From NCBI RefSeq assembly GCF_001592755.1, contig NZ_LUKF01000012.1, forward strand, positions 62,001-126,000: 64,000 nucleotides of DNA, written 5' to 3'. The position numbers and the translations under genes are program-made. The notes under the pieces were generated by a model. It was given only the letters and a program-made list of their open reading frames with translations, did not search any database and was not told the DNA's origin. The stretch comes from Bdellovibrio bacteriovorus (lineage in GTDB: Bacteria; Bdellovibrionota; Bdellovibrionia; Bdellovibrionales; Bdellovibrionaceae). This document shows positions 35,171 through 44,004 of the stretch, piece by piece. Positions within the stretch are counted from its first letter, which is position 1; each line of letters starts with the position of its first letter.

Positions 35171-35248
35171 CCCTAGAGATGCCGTGTTAAGCGGTGCTTT
35201 TCTTTCGTAAATAATTATAACCAAAGCCAAGTGCTGGAATGGAATGCC

Positions 35249-35914
35249 ATGGAAAGAGCAATTGATACTCTCATTGAAGACCTAAAAAAGATGATTCTTC
35301 TTATGGGTGGTCACGTTGAAAAATCCCTAGCGCAAGCAACGGCGGCCTTGTTGTCGAAAGACCTTTCATTGTTCGAAGGCGTTCACGCGATTGAGAAACT
35401 GATCAACGAAGATCATATCAAAGTCGATAATGCGTGCATGCAGCTTTTGGCAAAACAAGGGCCGGTTGCGAAGGATCTGCGTTTGATCCTTTCGGTTATT
35501 AAAATTAATAACGACCTTGAACGCATGGGCGACCAGGCCGTGAATATTTCTCACACTGGTAAAGACTATCTAGGTCGTAAACCGATTCCGGCGCAGTTGG
35601 GTGACATTCAAAAGATGTCTGAGATTGCAGGAAGAATGGTGAAGGGCTCCTTGGACTGTTTTGTTCGTGGAGATGTGGAGCAGGCTAAAAAGATTCTGAT
35701 GATGGACGATGAAGTCGACCATTTGAAGAATAAAGTTTTTAAAGACTGCATGGCCCACATGAAATCGCACTCGGAAGATGTCGAGGCGGGTTTGGATTTG
35801 ATTTTAATCGCAAGGAATCTGGAACGTTTAGGTGATCATGCGACAAATATCGCTGAAGACGTGATTTTTGCGTTTACTGGTAAAGACGTGCGACACGGGG
35901 GCAAGTTTGGCTGA
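35249..35914 (+). CDS. phoU: Phosphate signalling regulator PhoU
   Basis: 221 aa. Two three-helix repeats with metal-binding E/D motifs: NNDLERMGDQAVNIS (about 95-109) and ARNLERLGDHATNIAEDV (about 195-212). PhoU restrains PhoR when phosphate is plentiful, usually through the PstSCAB transporter, which is absent from this window. The ATG at 35249 (MERAIDTLIEDL) is preferred; a GTG at 35231 lacks a ribosome site. The end overlaps phoB by 8 nt. Confidence 0.92.
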   Translation: MERAIDTLIEDLKKMILLMGGHVEKSLAQATAALLSKDLSLFEGVHAIEKLINEDHIKVDNACMQLLAKQGPVAKDLRLILSVIKINNDLERMGDQAVNISHTGKDYLGRKPIPAQLGDIQKMSEIAGRMVKGSLDCFVRGDVEQAKKILMMDDEVDHLKNKVFKDCMAHMKSHSEDVEAGLDLILIARNLERLGDHATNIAEDVIFAFTGKDVRHGGKFG

Positions 35915-36608
35915 CAATTCGATTCAAGTGCTAGTGGTAGAAGATGAGCAAGAAATCCGCGAGCTCATGGCCTTGCATCTTTTAAGACAAGGCTATCGCG
36001 TGACGGAGTGTTCATCGGCTGAAGAAGCACTGAACGAAATGAACCGCCAAAGTTTTCATGTCTATGTTCTTGATTGGATGCTGCCAGGTCTGAGCGGTGT
36101 TGAAATCGTCGATAAAATCAAAGCTAAAAATCCTCAGGCCTCGGTTTTGATGGTGACGGCTAAAGCCGAGCCTAATGACATCGTGTCCGGTCTTGAAAAA
36201 GGGGCCGACGACTATCTGACGAAGCCTTTTAACCCGTCTGTTTTCTTGGCTCGTATCAAAGCTCTTCTGCGCCGTACTCAAGTCACGGCTTCACCGCCTG
36301 CGGATCAGAACGACGTTCTGCTGTCAGGATTGCGTATAAATTTTAAAACTTACGAGATCTCCTATAACGGGGAGCCTCTTCATCTTACTCCCTCGGAATT
36401 CAAGCTTTTGGGGACTTTGGTGCAAAACCAAGGTGTTGTTTTGACCCGCGAGCAACTGATTGAAAATATCCAGGGCGAAGGCATCAATGTCGTTGGACGC
36501 ACCATTGATACCCACGTCTTTGGATTACGCAAGAAGTTAGGAGAGTGGGGAGACCGCATTGAGACTATCCGAGGCGTGGGATATAGGGTTAAAGTAGATA
36601 TCGCATGA
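35907..36608 (+). CDS. phoB: OmpR/PhoB-type response regulator
   Basis: 233 aa. Receiver domain with Glu12/Asp13 pocket, phospho-acceptor Asp56 (LDWMLPG), VTAK and KPF lysine; C-terminal winged helix (about 130-230) ending RTIDTHVFGLRKKLG and RGVGYRV. A TTG start within the end of phoU has GGGG five bases upstream. An in-frame start further upstream at 35868 would give a tail unlike the family. Between phoU and phoR, it is the likely activator of the phosphate regulon. Confidence 0.9.
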   Translation: MADNSIQVLVVEDEQEIRELMALHLLRQGYRVTECSSAEEALNEMNRQSFHVYVLDWMLPGLSGVEIVDKIKAKNPQASVLMVTAKAEPNDIVSGLEKGADDYLTKPFNPSVFLARIKALLRRTQVTASPPADQNDVLLSGLRINFKTYEISYNGEPLHLTPSEFKLLGTLVQNQGVVLTREQLIENIQGEGINVVGRTIDTHVFGLRKKLGEWGDRIETIRGVGYRVKVDIA

Positions 36609-38032
36609 AGCGATTTGTAAGATTCCCTTGGCGCGTATATTGGAAATTCTTTTTTACTCAATTGGTGGCTTTCAATATTGTGTTTGTCGCCATCATCTCT
36701 ATCATTGATGTTCGCTATCGCGTTCGTCCGTTTGTTTACAACGAAGCTCTGCTGAATTTCTTTCTTTTCAGTCTTATCGTCGCGGCTCTGACTTCGTATC
36801 GTTTCGCAAGACCTATTCATCGTATGATTCTCAAGGCTTTGCGCATTTCCAGTAAGCGCACTTATGGAAGTTTAGTCGATCCTCAAGAAGACGACCTTCT
36901 GGATGATGAAGTCGATGATATTTCTGAATTGGACGTGGCTTTAAATCATATTCATCGCAAGATGAAAAAACGCAAAGCTCAATACCTGCAGGCGCAAGAG
37001 GAATCTCAAGCTTTTATGAGTGCGGTGGCCGAGGGCTTAGTCAGCGTCAGCTTGGATGAGAAAATTCTTTATTTTAATTCTCAGTTTGCAGCACAATTTA
37101 TTTCTCCAAATTCAGTCAATTCCACTGTTCTGCGTTTGAAAGACGCCATTCGTTCTTCGGATGTTTTAGAAGGTTTTAGTAAGACGATCCAAGAGGGGAA
37201 AGTGCAGCGTTTCACGGTGAAGCTTCCGACCTTGGTGGATAATCAACCTCGCTATTTTGCGGTCTCGGTCAATCCAATCCGCAATGAAAAAACGAAGAAT
37301 ATTTATGGCGTGGTGGGTATCTTCCATGACATCACTGAGCTTAAAAAAGTTGAGCAGATTCGCATCGACTTCGTCGGAAATGCGTCCCATGAATTGCGCA
37401 CTCCGCTGACATCTATCAAGGGCTATGTCGATACTTTGAAAGAAGACGTGAAGACAGGGCAGATCCAGCAAGCCGGAAAATTCTTAGATATTGTTTCTAG
37501 GAATATTGATCGCTTGATGGATTTGGTGAACGACCTTTTAAGTTTAAGCACTTTAGAATCGCACGCAGAACTGAAATTAGAAATGATTCATCCGCTTCAA
37601 GTTTCGGAGCACATTCTTGCTGAAATGGCTGTGCTGGCGGCTGAAAAGAATATCGCCATTCGCGTGATAGGCGACGTTCCACCGTTCATGGCGGATGCTC
37701 ACAAGGTCGAACAAGTTTTGCGAAACTTGGTTTCGAATGCCATAAAATTCATTCCTTCTGGTAAAACGGTTCAAATCCGTTGGGAAGCCGGAAAAGACGC
37801 GATCATTTTAAGAGTGATCGATGATGGCCAGGGAATTCCTGAAGAGCACTTAGATCGTTTGTTTGAGCGTTTTTATCGTATAGATAAAGGGCGGACTCGC
37901 GATGCCGGCGGCACCGGATTGGGGTTGGCTATTGTGAAGCATATTATGCAAAGCCATGGCGGAACGGTCTCCGTAAAAAGCGGTCGCGACAAAGGTTGCG
38001 AGTTTATCTGTACTTTCCCTCTTAAAACCTAG
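36605..38032 (+). CDS. phoR: PhoR-type membrane sensor histidine kinase
   Basis: 475 aa. Two TM helices (about 15-35 and 50-66) with a very short periplasmic loop, a HAMP-like stretch, a PAS domain (about 135-245), HisKA with His262 in NASHELRTPLTS, and the ATPase domain with N box NLVSNAIKF, G1 DDGQGIPEEH, F box FERFYR and G2 GGTGLGLAIVKHI. The tiny periplasmic part fits PhoR, which senses through PhoU/Pst rather than directly. ATGA overlap with phoB. Confidence 0.9.
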   Translation: MKRFVRFPWRVYWKFFFTQLVAFNIVFVAIISIIDVRYRVRPFVYNEALLNFFLFSLIVAALTSYRFARPIHRMILKALRISSKRTYGSLVDPQEDDLLDDEVDDISELDVALNHIHRKMKKRKAQYLQAQEESQAFMSAVAEGLVSVSLDEKILYFNSQFAAQFISPNSVNSTVLRLKDAIRSSDVLEGFSKTIQEGKVQRFTVKLPTLVDNQPRYFAVSVNPIRNEKTKNIYGVVGIFHDITELKKVEQIRIDFVGNASHELRTPLTSIKGYVDTLKEDVKTGQIQQAGKFLDIVSRNIDRLMDLVNDLLSLSTLESHAELKLEMIHPLQVSEHILAEMAVLAAEKNIAIRVIGDVPPFMADAHKVEQVLRNLVSNAIKFIPSGKTVQIRWEAGKDAIILRVIDDGQGIPEEHLDRLFERFYRIDKGRTRDAGGTGLGLAIVKHIMQSHGGTVSVKSGRDKGCEFICTFPLKT

Positions 38033-38088
38033 TGGTTCGTAGGCCCTCGTGCCTTGCCTTCAGCGTCGACGCGCTTTATAATGCGTCG

Positions 38089-38967
38089 ATGCAGTCATTT
38101 TTTGATCATTTCCAGAAAATCTATGGGGAACGTTGGCCCGCACTTTATGAAGCTTTGGTGAAGGGCGAACAGCAAGTCGCGCGTAAAAATAATTTAAGCC
38201 CTGTGGAAGATCTTTCGGTAAAAAAATGGAGCTCGTTCCCTGAAAAACCAGAGCTTTCCGGCTGTTATTGGATTCCTTCTGGCCAGCATGTGCAGCCCGA
38301 GCGCAATGCAGATGAACTTCTAGATATTTACATCATGGATCCAGCCAGCGTCATGGTCGCGCGAGCTTTGGATGTTCAGTCAGGCGACCGCGTTCTTGAT
38401 ATGTGTGCAGCTCCGGGGGGTAAAAGCCTGGTCTTGATTGAGTCCTTGAAAGACGATGGCGAGATCTTTTGCAATGACCTTTCTCCAGAGCGTCGCGAGC
38501 GTCTAAAAAAAGTAATTCAACAGTATGTTCCGCGCGATGTGCGTGATCGCGTGTGGGTGACGGGTAAAGACGGTGTGCAATTTGGTTTGAAAGAGCCAGA
38601 AAGCTTCGATCGTATTTTATTGGATGCTCCCTGTTCGGGCGAGCGTCACATCTTAGAAAACAAAACGGCGCAAGAAGAGTGGAGCCCGCGACGAACAGAG
38701 CACTTGGCATCACGTCAGTACTCTTTGTTGGCAGCCGCACTCTTGGCCGTGAAGCCCGGTGGACGTATCGTTTATTCGACGTGTTCCATTAGTCCGGCGG
38801 AAAATGATGAAGTCATCAAGAAGCTTCTTAAAAAGAAAAAAGACGCCGTCAGATTAGTGGAGGCGTCTTTAGGTGTGGGCGGAGAGCGCACTGAATTCGG
38901 CGTGGTCTACTTGCCGGATCAATGCGGTTTTGGCCCGCTTTATTTTTCAATTATAGAGAAAACTTAG
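38089..38967 (+). CDS. RsmB/NSUN-family RNA (cytosine-5) methyltransferase
   Basis: 292 aa. SAM motif LDMCAAPGGKSLVL, catalytic motif DAPCSGERH and motif VYSTCSISPAEND with its second Cys, the two-cysteine signature of m5C RNA methyltransferases. The N-terminal part is short, without the NusB-like domain of RsmB, so it is closer in layout to NSUN4/RsmF-like catalytic cores. ATG at 38089 is preferred since the upstream extension is unlike the family; the ribosome site is weak. Its stop overlaps the facing gene by TTAG. Confidence 0.82.
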   Translation: MQSFFDHFQKIYGERWPALYEALVKGEQQVARKNNLSPVEDLSVKKWSSFPEKPELSGCYWIPSGQHVQPERNADELLDIYIMDPASVMVARALDVQSGDRVLDMCAAPGGKSLVLIESLKDDGEIFCNDLSPERRERLKKVIQQYVPRDVRDRVWVTGKDGVQFGLKEPESFDRILLDAPCSGERHILENKTAQEEWSPRRTEHLASRQYSLLAAALLAVKPGGRIVYSTCSISPAENDEVIKKLLKKKKDAVRLVEASLGVGGERTEFGVVYLPDQCGFGPLYFSIIEKT

Positions 38968-39233
38968 TTGTCGTTTTTTTGACGAAACTTGTGGCGGCGA
39001 TAGTCTTCTAAAGTCAAATAGCCGTAAGTTTTTTTGCGATAGATCTCGATCGTTTCAGCTTCTACGTCGGCAAGAACGTCTTCCATGAAATCCAAGGGGA
39101 TATTTCCTTGTTTCATCAGTTGAAGGGTGTAAAGATGCACGATCTTGTTGATGAAGTCGGGCGTCTTTTCACGCATGTTCTTGGTTTCTTGAAGCTGCGT
39201 TTCGATCATTTTTAATAGCAAATCTGTGTTCAT
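38964..39233 (-). CDS. Small conserved-looking cytosolic protein, unknown
   Basis: 89 aa, mostly helical, charged, no signal peptide or membrane segment. It contains FMEDVLADVEAETIEIYRKK and ends in an acidic/basic tail. An alternative TTG start at 39242 adds three residues. The reading frame is kept because it ends in an exact four-base overlap with the RNA methyltransferase and fills the gap. No function recognised. Confidence 0.5.
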   Translation of the reverse strand: MNTDLLLKMIETQLQETKNMREKTPDFINKIVHLYTLQLMKQGNIPLDFMEDVLADVEAETIEIYRKKTYGYLTLEDYRRHKFRQKNDN

Positions 39234-39314
39234 ACAAAACAACTATCGGATTTCCCCTTACGAACCTGAGCATCACCCATAGAAATTTGGTCCAAAGGAT
39301 GTTTCAATAGACTG

Positions 39315-40577
39315 ATGAAAGCCCTGACTCAGCAAGAATTGCAGCAATTTGTTCACTACTTCGCACCAATTTTAGACGGTGCCCAGTTGCAGGATGTCCT
39401 GGTTAATGACCGAGGTCTGGCTTTGGGTTTTCGTAAAGACGTGCATTTCTGGATGATCCTGGACCTTGTTCCCAATGCCCCGATGCTGCTGCTTTTTGAA
39501 GAAGAGTGTCCGTTTAAGAAAGGACCGAAAGCAAAGCCTGTCGGGCTTTTCCTGAACTCTCATGCGAAGAATCTTTACCTGACTGGAATGAGTGTCCAAG
39601 AAGAATTTGGGCGCGTGGTGAAGCTGGAACTCAGGAATTCCTCTTCGGATTGTGAGTTGGAAATTCGCATGATTCCGAAGCAGTGCAATCTGATCGTGAA
39701 AGCTCAAGGAAAGCAGATTGCTTGGGAAAGGCCTTTGGATCTGACTCCTCCGCCGGTTGTGGAAAATCCGCCGGCGCCGCGCACGATTGAAGCCATTCAT
39801 GAAGAGTGGTTGCAGGAACAAGGAACGCAGAAGAAATCTTCTTTAGATCCCGTGTCTCAATGGGAAAAACAAAAAGAAAAAGATCTGATCAAAAAGCGCA
39901 AAGCTCTTTCGGAGATCCAAAAGCAGATTGAAAGTGATAAAGAGGATCTTTGGTATGAGGCCGGGCTTTATCTGAAAACTCACGGGACGTTGCAAGTACC
40001 CGAGCATCTAAAAACCTGCATCAATGATAAAGAATCTTTGAGTTGGAATATTGAGCATTGCTTTTCAAAAGCCAAGCAGTTGGCTGGCAAGAAGGACGGC
40101 GCCAAAGAGCGGTTCGATGAGTTGGTGGTTGAAATTGCCAAACTTGAAAAGACTCGATACCAGGAAAAAGAAAAAAAGCCAGCACTGGTTGATCTTATGC
40201 ACAAAGCGGACGCTCGAGGTCGTAAGCTTCACTTAGACAACGGCGCTTTGGCTTATTGTGGAAAATCGGCTGCGGACAACCTCGCACTGCTTCGCCAGGC
40301 CAAGGCTTGGGATTATTGGCTGCATTTGCGCGATTATCCGGGGGCGCACGCCATCATTCACCGTCAGCGAGATCAATTGATCTCTGAAAATGACATTCAA
40401 GAAGTCGCCGAATGGGTGGCTAAAGAGTCTTTATCGTCCAAGTCCCTGATGGTGGGGCAAAAAGTCGCTGTCGTGATCGTTGAATGCCGCTTCGTTCGCC
40501 CTATCAAGGGAGATAAATTAGGTCGCGTGACTTATCATTCCGAGAGAACTCTGAGTTTTACCTTGCGTCATGCTTAA
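39315..40577 (+). CDS. NFACT-family (RqcH-like) RNA-binding protein
   Basis: 420 aa, shorter than typical RqcH (about 570). N-terminal NFACT-N-like stretch (LVNDRGLALGFRKDVHFWMILDL), a coiled-coil region (about 175-300), and a C-terminal NFACT-R domain with WDYWLHLRDYPGAHAII and GDKLGRVTYHSERTLSF. RqcH/NEMF proteins bind stalled 50S-peptidyl-tRNA and drive C-terminal tailing. The Asp-Arg pair that RqcH uses for tRNA is not seen in the N-terminal part, so tailing activity is doubtful. A foldback element follows. Confidence 0.75.
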   Translation: MKALTQQELQQFVHYFAPILDGAQLQDVLVNDRGLALGFRKDVHFWMILDLVPNAPMLLLFEEECPFKKGPKAKPVGLFLNSHAKNLYLTGMSVQEEFGRVVKLELRNSSSDCELEIRMIPKQCNLIVKAQGKQIAWERPLDLTPPPVVENPPAPRTIEAIHEEWLQEQGTQKKSSLDPVSQWEKQKEKDLIKKRKALSEIQKQIESDKEDLWYEAGLYLKTHGTLQVPEHLKTCINDKESLSWNIEHCFSKAKQLAGKKDGAKERFDELVVEIAKLEKTRYQEKEKKPALVDLMHKADARGRKLHLDNGALAYCGKSAADNLALLRQAKAWDYWLHLRDYPGAHAIIHRQRDQLISENDIQEVAEWVAKESLSSKSLMVGQKVAVVIVECRFVRPIKGDKLGRVTYHSERTLSFTLRHA

Positions 40578-40617
40578 GGGGTCTTGACTGACACCAGCCT
40601 CAGTCTAAAATTTTCTG

Positions 40618-40721
40618 TTAGAGTCCCGTCAGGAAAGTTTTCTCTGCGTTGCCGCGTCGTCGCTGTACGGTGTACAGCTTCCTCCTTGCGCCTTGATAAA
40701 ACTTTCCTGACGGAACTCTAA
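40618..40721. repeat. Foldback element with 24-bp arms and 56-nt spacer
   Basis: TTAGAGTCCCGTCAGGAAAG (start of the left arm, 40618-40641) is inverted at 40698-40721 with one mismatch. The spacer holds the perfect hairpin GCTGTAC-GGT-GTACAGC. The core is unlike that at 10.3 and 55.0 kb. GAACTCTAAGTTTTA at the right arm also resembles GAACTCTGAGTTTTA in the last codons of the preceding NFACT gene (near 40548), in direct orientation. Confidence 0.7.
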
Positions 40722-40751
40722 GTTTTATTTTTGCAGCAGAGGAGATTCACC

Positions 40752-41693
40752 ATGATTGAAGTCAGAGATCTCACGAAAGATTACGGACCAAGACGTGCCA
40801 TCAATAAACTCAACTTTTCCATTTCAAAAGGGGATGTTGTTGGTTTCTTAGGACCTAACGGTGCGGGGAAATCCACGACGATGAAAATCATCACTGGATT
40901 CATGGCTCCGAGTCACGGGACGGCGTCTGTCGCCGGGTTCGATGTTTTCGAAAATCCTTTAGAGGTAAAGAAACGCATTGGCTACTTGCCTGAAACACCT
41001 CCGGTGTACGGCGATATGTATGTACGTGATTATTTGCGCTACGTCGCCGCTTTAAAACAAGTTCCTAAAGACAAAATCGAAAAAGCCGTTGATATGGCGA
41101 TCGAAAAAACCAATTTGAAAGACGTGCAAAAGCGTTTGATCCAGCATCTTTCAAAAGGTTTCAAACAGCGTGTGGGTATCGCGCAAGCCATTGTTTCAGA
41201 TCCCGAGGTTCTTATCCTGGATGAACCGACGGTGGGACTTGATCCGAAGCAAGTGGCAGAGATTCGCGATTTGATTAAAGCGCTTAAAGGCCAGCACACG
41301 ATCATTCTTTCCACCCACATTCTTCCGGAAGTGGAAGCAACGTGTGAAAAGGTGATTATCATCAACAAAGGGCAGATCGTTGCCGAAGACAGCATTCATA
41401 ATTTAGCGACGATGGATAAGGGCCAAAGCCGTTTGCACATCCGTTTGCGTAAAGACGTGGAAGATATGAAAGCCGTGATTGGTGATATCCAGCAAGTGGT
41501 GGCTTTCAACTCGGGAACGTCCCAAAGAGAATGGAATATTGATGTGAAAGGGGGCGAAGACGTGGTCGAAGCGATTTCGTCTCGCTTGGTCACAAAAGGT
41601 TATGGCTTGCTAGAACTCAGCCCTTCCAAAGTGGACTTGGAAGATGTGTTCTTGAAATTGACTTACGGTAAAGAGCAAGGAAGTGAAGTATGA
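40752..41693 (+). CDS. gldA: ABC transporter ATPase, GldA-like
   Basis: 313 aa. Walker A GPNGAGKST (about 35-43), signature LSKGFKQR, Walker B LILDEPTVGLDP and switch His in LSTHIL, plus a C-terminal accessory domain (about 215-313). Together with the next genes it matches the GldA-GldF-GldG set. ATG at 40752 has AGAGGAG seven bases upstream. First gene of a six-gene run with overlaps at almost every junction. Confidence 0.85.
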   Translation: MIEVRDLTKDYGPRRAINKLNFSISKGDVVGFLGPNGAGKSTTMKIITGFMAPSHGTASVAGFDVFENPLEVKKRIGYLPETPPVYGDMYVRDYLRYVAALKQVPKDKIEKAVDMAIEKTNLKDVQKRLIQHLSKGFKQRVGIAQAIVSDPEVLILDEPTVGLDPKQVAEIRDLIKALKGQHTIILSTHILPEVEATCEKVIIINKGQIVAEDSIHNLATMDKGQSRLHIRLRKDVEDMKAVIGDIQQVVAFNSGTSQREWNIDVKGGEDVVEAISSRLVTKGYGLLELSPSKVDLEDVFLKLTYGKEQGSEV

Positions 41694-42463
41694 ATGGAAC
41701 TTTGACAATCCTTAAAAAAGAACTCAAAGGCTTTTACGCCAATCCTACTTTCTGGGTGATCTGTTTTCTTGTCAGTGTGATTTTTAGCTGGGTGTATCCT
41801 ATTCAGTTAAACTTATTCGCGCAGCTTTTAACAAACTACGTGATGCAACAAGGGGTTCCGACGAACCAATTGAATATCCATTACGGTGTTTTCTTAAGAC
41901 AGCTTTCTTATTTGAATCTGCTTTTGATTTTCGTGGTACCTGCGCTGACGATGAAGCTTTTCGCCGAAGAAAAGAAGCTTCGCACTTTTGATTTGCTTTT
42001 GACGTCGCCGGTGACTTCTTTGCAAATCGTTTTAGGAAAATACTTTGCCGCCTTAGGGGCTGTTCTAGGTATTGTATTCCTGGCAGTTCTTTATCCGTTG
42101 GCGACATCGACGTTGGCGACCATCAATTGGATGCCTTTAGTGATCGCTTTCTTTGGAATTTTCTTAGTCGGTGGTGTGTATGCGGCGATGGATTTATTTT
42201 CATCATCCTTAACCGAGAATAGCATCGTCGCTTACGTGACTTCCGTTATTTTCAACGTGTCGATCTGGTTTATCGGGATTGGCGCAGAGGTGGTGGACGG
42301 TGAAACGGCTCGTAAAGTTTTTGAGCATGTTTCTTTAAGCAGCCATCTTTCCAGTTTAGTTGAAGGCACAGTTCGCACCAATGGTTTGGTGTTTTTCTTA
42401 AGCATCATCGTTTTGTTCTGCTTCCTTGCAGAGCGCGTCGTTGAATCCTCACGTTGGAGATAA
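41690..42463 (+). CDS. gldF: ABC-2 permease, GldF-like
   Basis: 257 aa with six predicted TM helices (first at about 18-38; PTFWVICFLVSVIFSWVYP). The segment FAEEKKLRTFDLLLTSPVTSLQIVLGKYFAA is the usual ABC-2 coupling and permease motif. ATGA overlap with the ATPase gene. The substrate is unknown; in Bacteroidetes GldAFG is needed for gliding, while elsewhere similar sets have no known cargo. Confidence 0.85.
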   Translation: MNGTLTILKKELKGFYANPTFWVICFLVSVIFSWVYPIQLNLFAQLLTNYVMQQGVPTNQLNIHYGVFLRQLSYLNLLLIFVVPALTMKLFAEEKKLRTFDLLLTSPVTSLQIVLGKYFAALGAVLGIVFLAVLYPLATSTLATINWMPLVIAFFGIFLVGGVYAAMDLFSSSLTENSIVAYVTSVIFNVSIWFIGIGAEVVDGETARKVFEHVSLSSHLSSLVEGTVRTNGLVFFLSIIVLFCFLAERVVESSRWR

Positions 42464-42465
42464 AC

Positions 42466-44004
42466 ATGAGCAAACTTGGTAAAATCTCATTTCTTTTCGC
42501 TGGTATTTCCTTAGTGTCCATGTCGATCACTCGTTACCTGATTGGTGATTGGGTGCCGTTTTGTTGGCTGGCGTTGGGCTTGGCGGTCTTCTTCCTGGGC
42601 TTGGGCATAGCGAAGGATCGCGCTTTCTTTAAAGAGTTCTTCGTGATGAAGACGACCAAAGAAGGCATGAGCATGGGGGTCTTGATTGTTCTTATGGTTG
42701 CAGTGCTTGCGCTTGTGAACTACTTGGGCGTTAAACACTACAAAACATGGGACTTTTCATCTGCACAATCTAACACTTTGTCAGAACAATCGGTGAAGCT
42801 GATCAAATCCTTAGATTCTGATTTGAAAGTTCTTTTCTTCTACAAAAAAGGTGTGGAAGGAAACGAAGAAAACCGTCGTATGTTCCGCGAATTGATTAAA
42901 AAGTACCAAGATCAAAGTTCCAAAGTTCAGTTGGACTTTGTCGAGGTCAACGAACGCCCGGACTTAGCACAAGAGTACGGCGTGGATAAAGGAAGCGGCG
43001 TAGTCTTTTTAGATTACAAAGGTCGTCGCAACCGTGTTGAGCGTATTGATGAACAGGAATTTACAAGTGCTCTGGTAAAGGTGACTCGCGAAAAAACAAA
43101 GACGATTTACTTCACGGTCGGTCACGGTGAAAAAGATCTAAATGATAGCAAAGAAGGCTTGGGACTTGGCTCTTTAAAGCTGATGCTTGAGAACAATCGT
43201 TACGTCGTGAAAGAGCTTCCATTGATTCAGAATCCAAAGATTCCTGAAGACGCCGACGTGATCGTGATCGCAGGTCCTATCCAGGGCTTTCAAGCTTTTG
43301 AGATCACGGCCTTGGAAGAATACTTAAAAAAAGGTGGAAGCCTTTTCTTGGCTTTAGAATCTCAAAATTCCGCCGGCCTTGAAGGCCTTGTTGGAAAATT
43401 GGGCGTGCAGCTTGAAAACAATTACGTGATGACGATCGTCGATACTGTCATGGGTCGTGGTATCAACCAAGGTCCTACGGTCGGTGGCGTGTTCTCGCAA
43501 ACAAATCAAATCACGAAAAGTTTTGCTCGTAGTGAAGTGACATTGTTCCGCTATCCTCAGTCTTTGAAAAAAGGCAAAGTGCCGGACACCATGATTGTGG
43601 ACGAGATCGTAAAAACGCCGGCCAACAGCATGGCTTTCCAAAGCATGAAAATTTCCGGCGACGGTCCTGAGGGCAGCTTCACTCTGGTTGATGAAGTCGT
43701 TGGACGTTTTCCTGGGACACCAGAGGATGCAAAGCAGTTTTCCGCGATCATTGCGGGCGACGTCGACTTTATGTCGAATCAGATGCTTTACCAAAACTTG
43801 AATCGTGATTTGGTTTTGAACTCGATCGCGGCATTGGCTAAAGAAGAAAACTTGATCAGCATCACCCCTAAAGATCCGGCAGCGACGCAAATGCTGCTAA
43901 CAGAAACAAAGTTCGGTGTGTTCTTATTCGCCTTTATTATTCCATTGCCATTGCTACTGCTAGGGACCAGCGTAGGTCTTTATCTTAGAAGGAGAAATGC
44001 CTAA
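42466..44004 (+). CDS. gldG: GldG-like membrane-anchored ABC accessory protein
   Basis: 512 aa. Membrane segments near the N-terminus (about 8-50 and 70-92), a large periplasmic domain of the ABC_transp_aux/GldG type (SNTLSEQSVKLIKSLDSDLKVLFFYK, YFTVGHGEKDLND, DADVIVIAGP), and a C-terminal TM (about 485-505) followed by RRRNA. ATG at 42466, two bases after the gldF stop, has GGAG upstream. It probably controls or completes the transporter. Confidence 0.82.
   Translation: MSKLGKISFLFAGISLVSMSITRYLIGDWVPFCWLALGLAVFFLGLGIAKDRAFFKEFFVMKTTKEGMSMGVLIVLMVAVLALVNYLGVKHYKTWDFSSAQSNTLSEQSVKLIKSLDSDLKVLFFYKKGVEGNEENRRMFRELIKKYQDQSSKVQLDFVEVNERPDLAQEYGVDKGSGVVFLDYKGRRNRVERIDEQEFTSALVKVTREKTKTIYFTVGHGEKDLNDSKEGLGLGSLKLMLENNRYVVKELPLIQNPKIPEDADVIVIAGPIQGFQAFEITALEEYLKKGGSLFLALESQNSAGLEGLVGKLGVQLENNYVMTIVDTVMGRGINQGPTVGGVFSQTNQITKSFARSEVTLFRYPQSLKKGKVPDTMIVDEIVKTPANSMAFQSMKISGDGPEGSFTLVDEVVGRFPGTPEDAKQFSAIIAGDVDFMSNQMLYQNLNRDLVLNSIAALAKEENLISITPKDPAATQMLLTETKFGVFLFAFIIPLPLLLLGTSVGLYLRRRNA

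Noticed and set aside
35082-35248. tRNA gene in the gap before phoU
   Set aside because: The stem-loop has no T-arm GTTCRA box or acceptor pairing; it is a simple interrupted inverted repeat.
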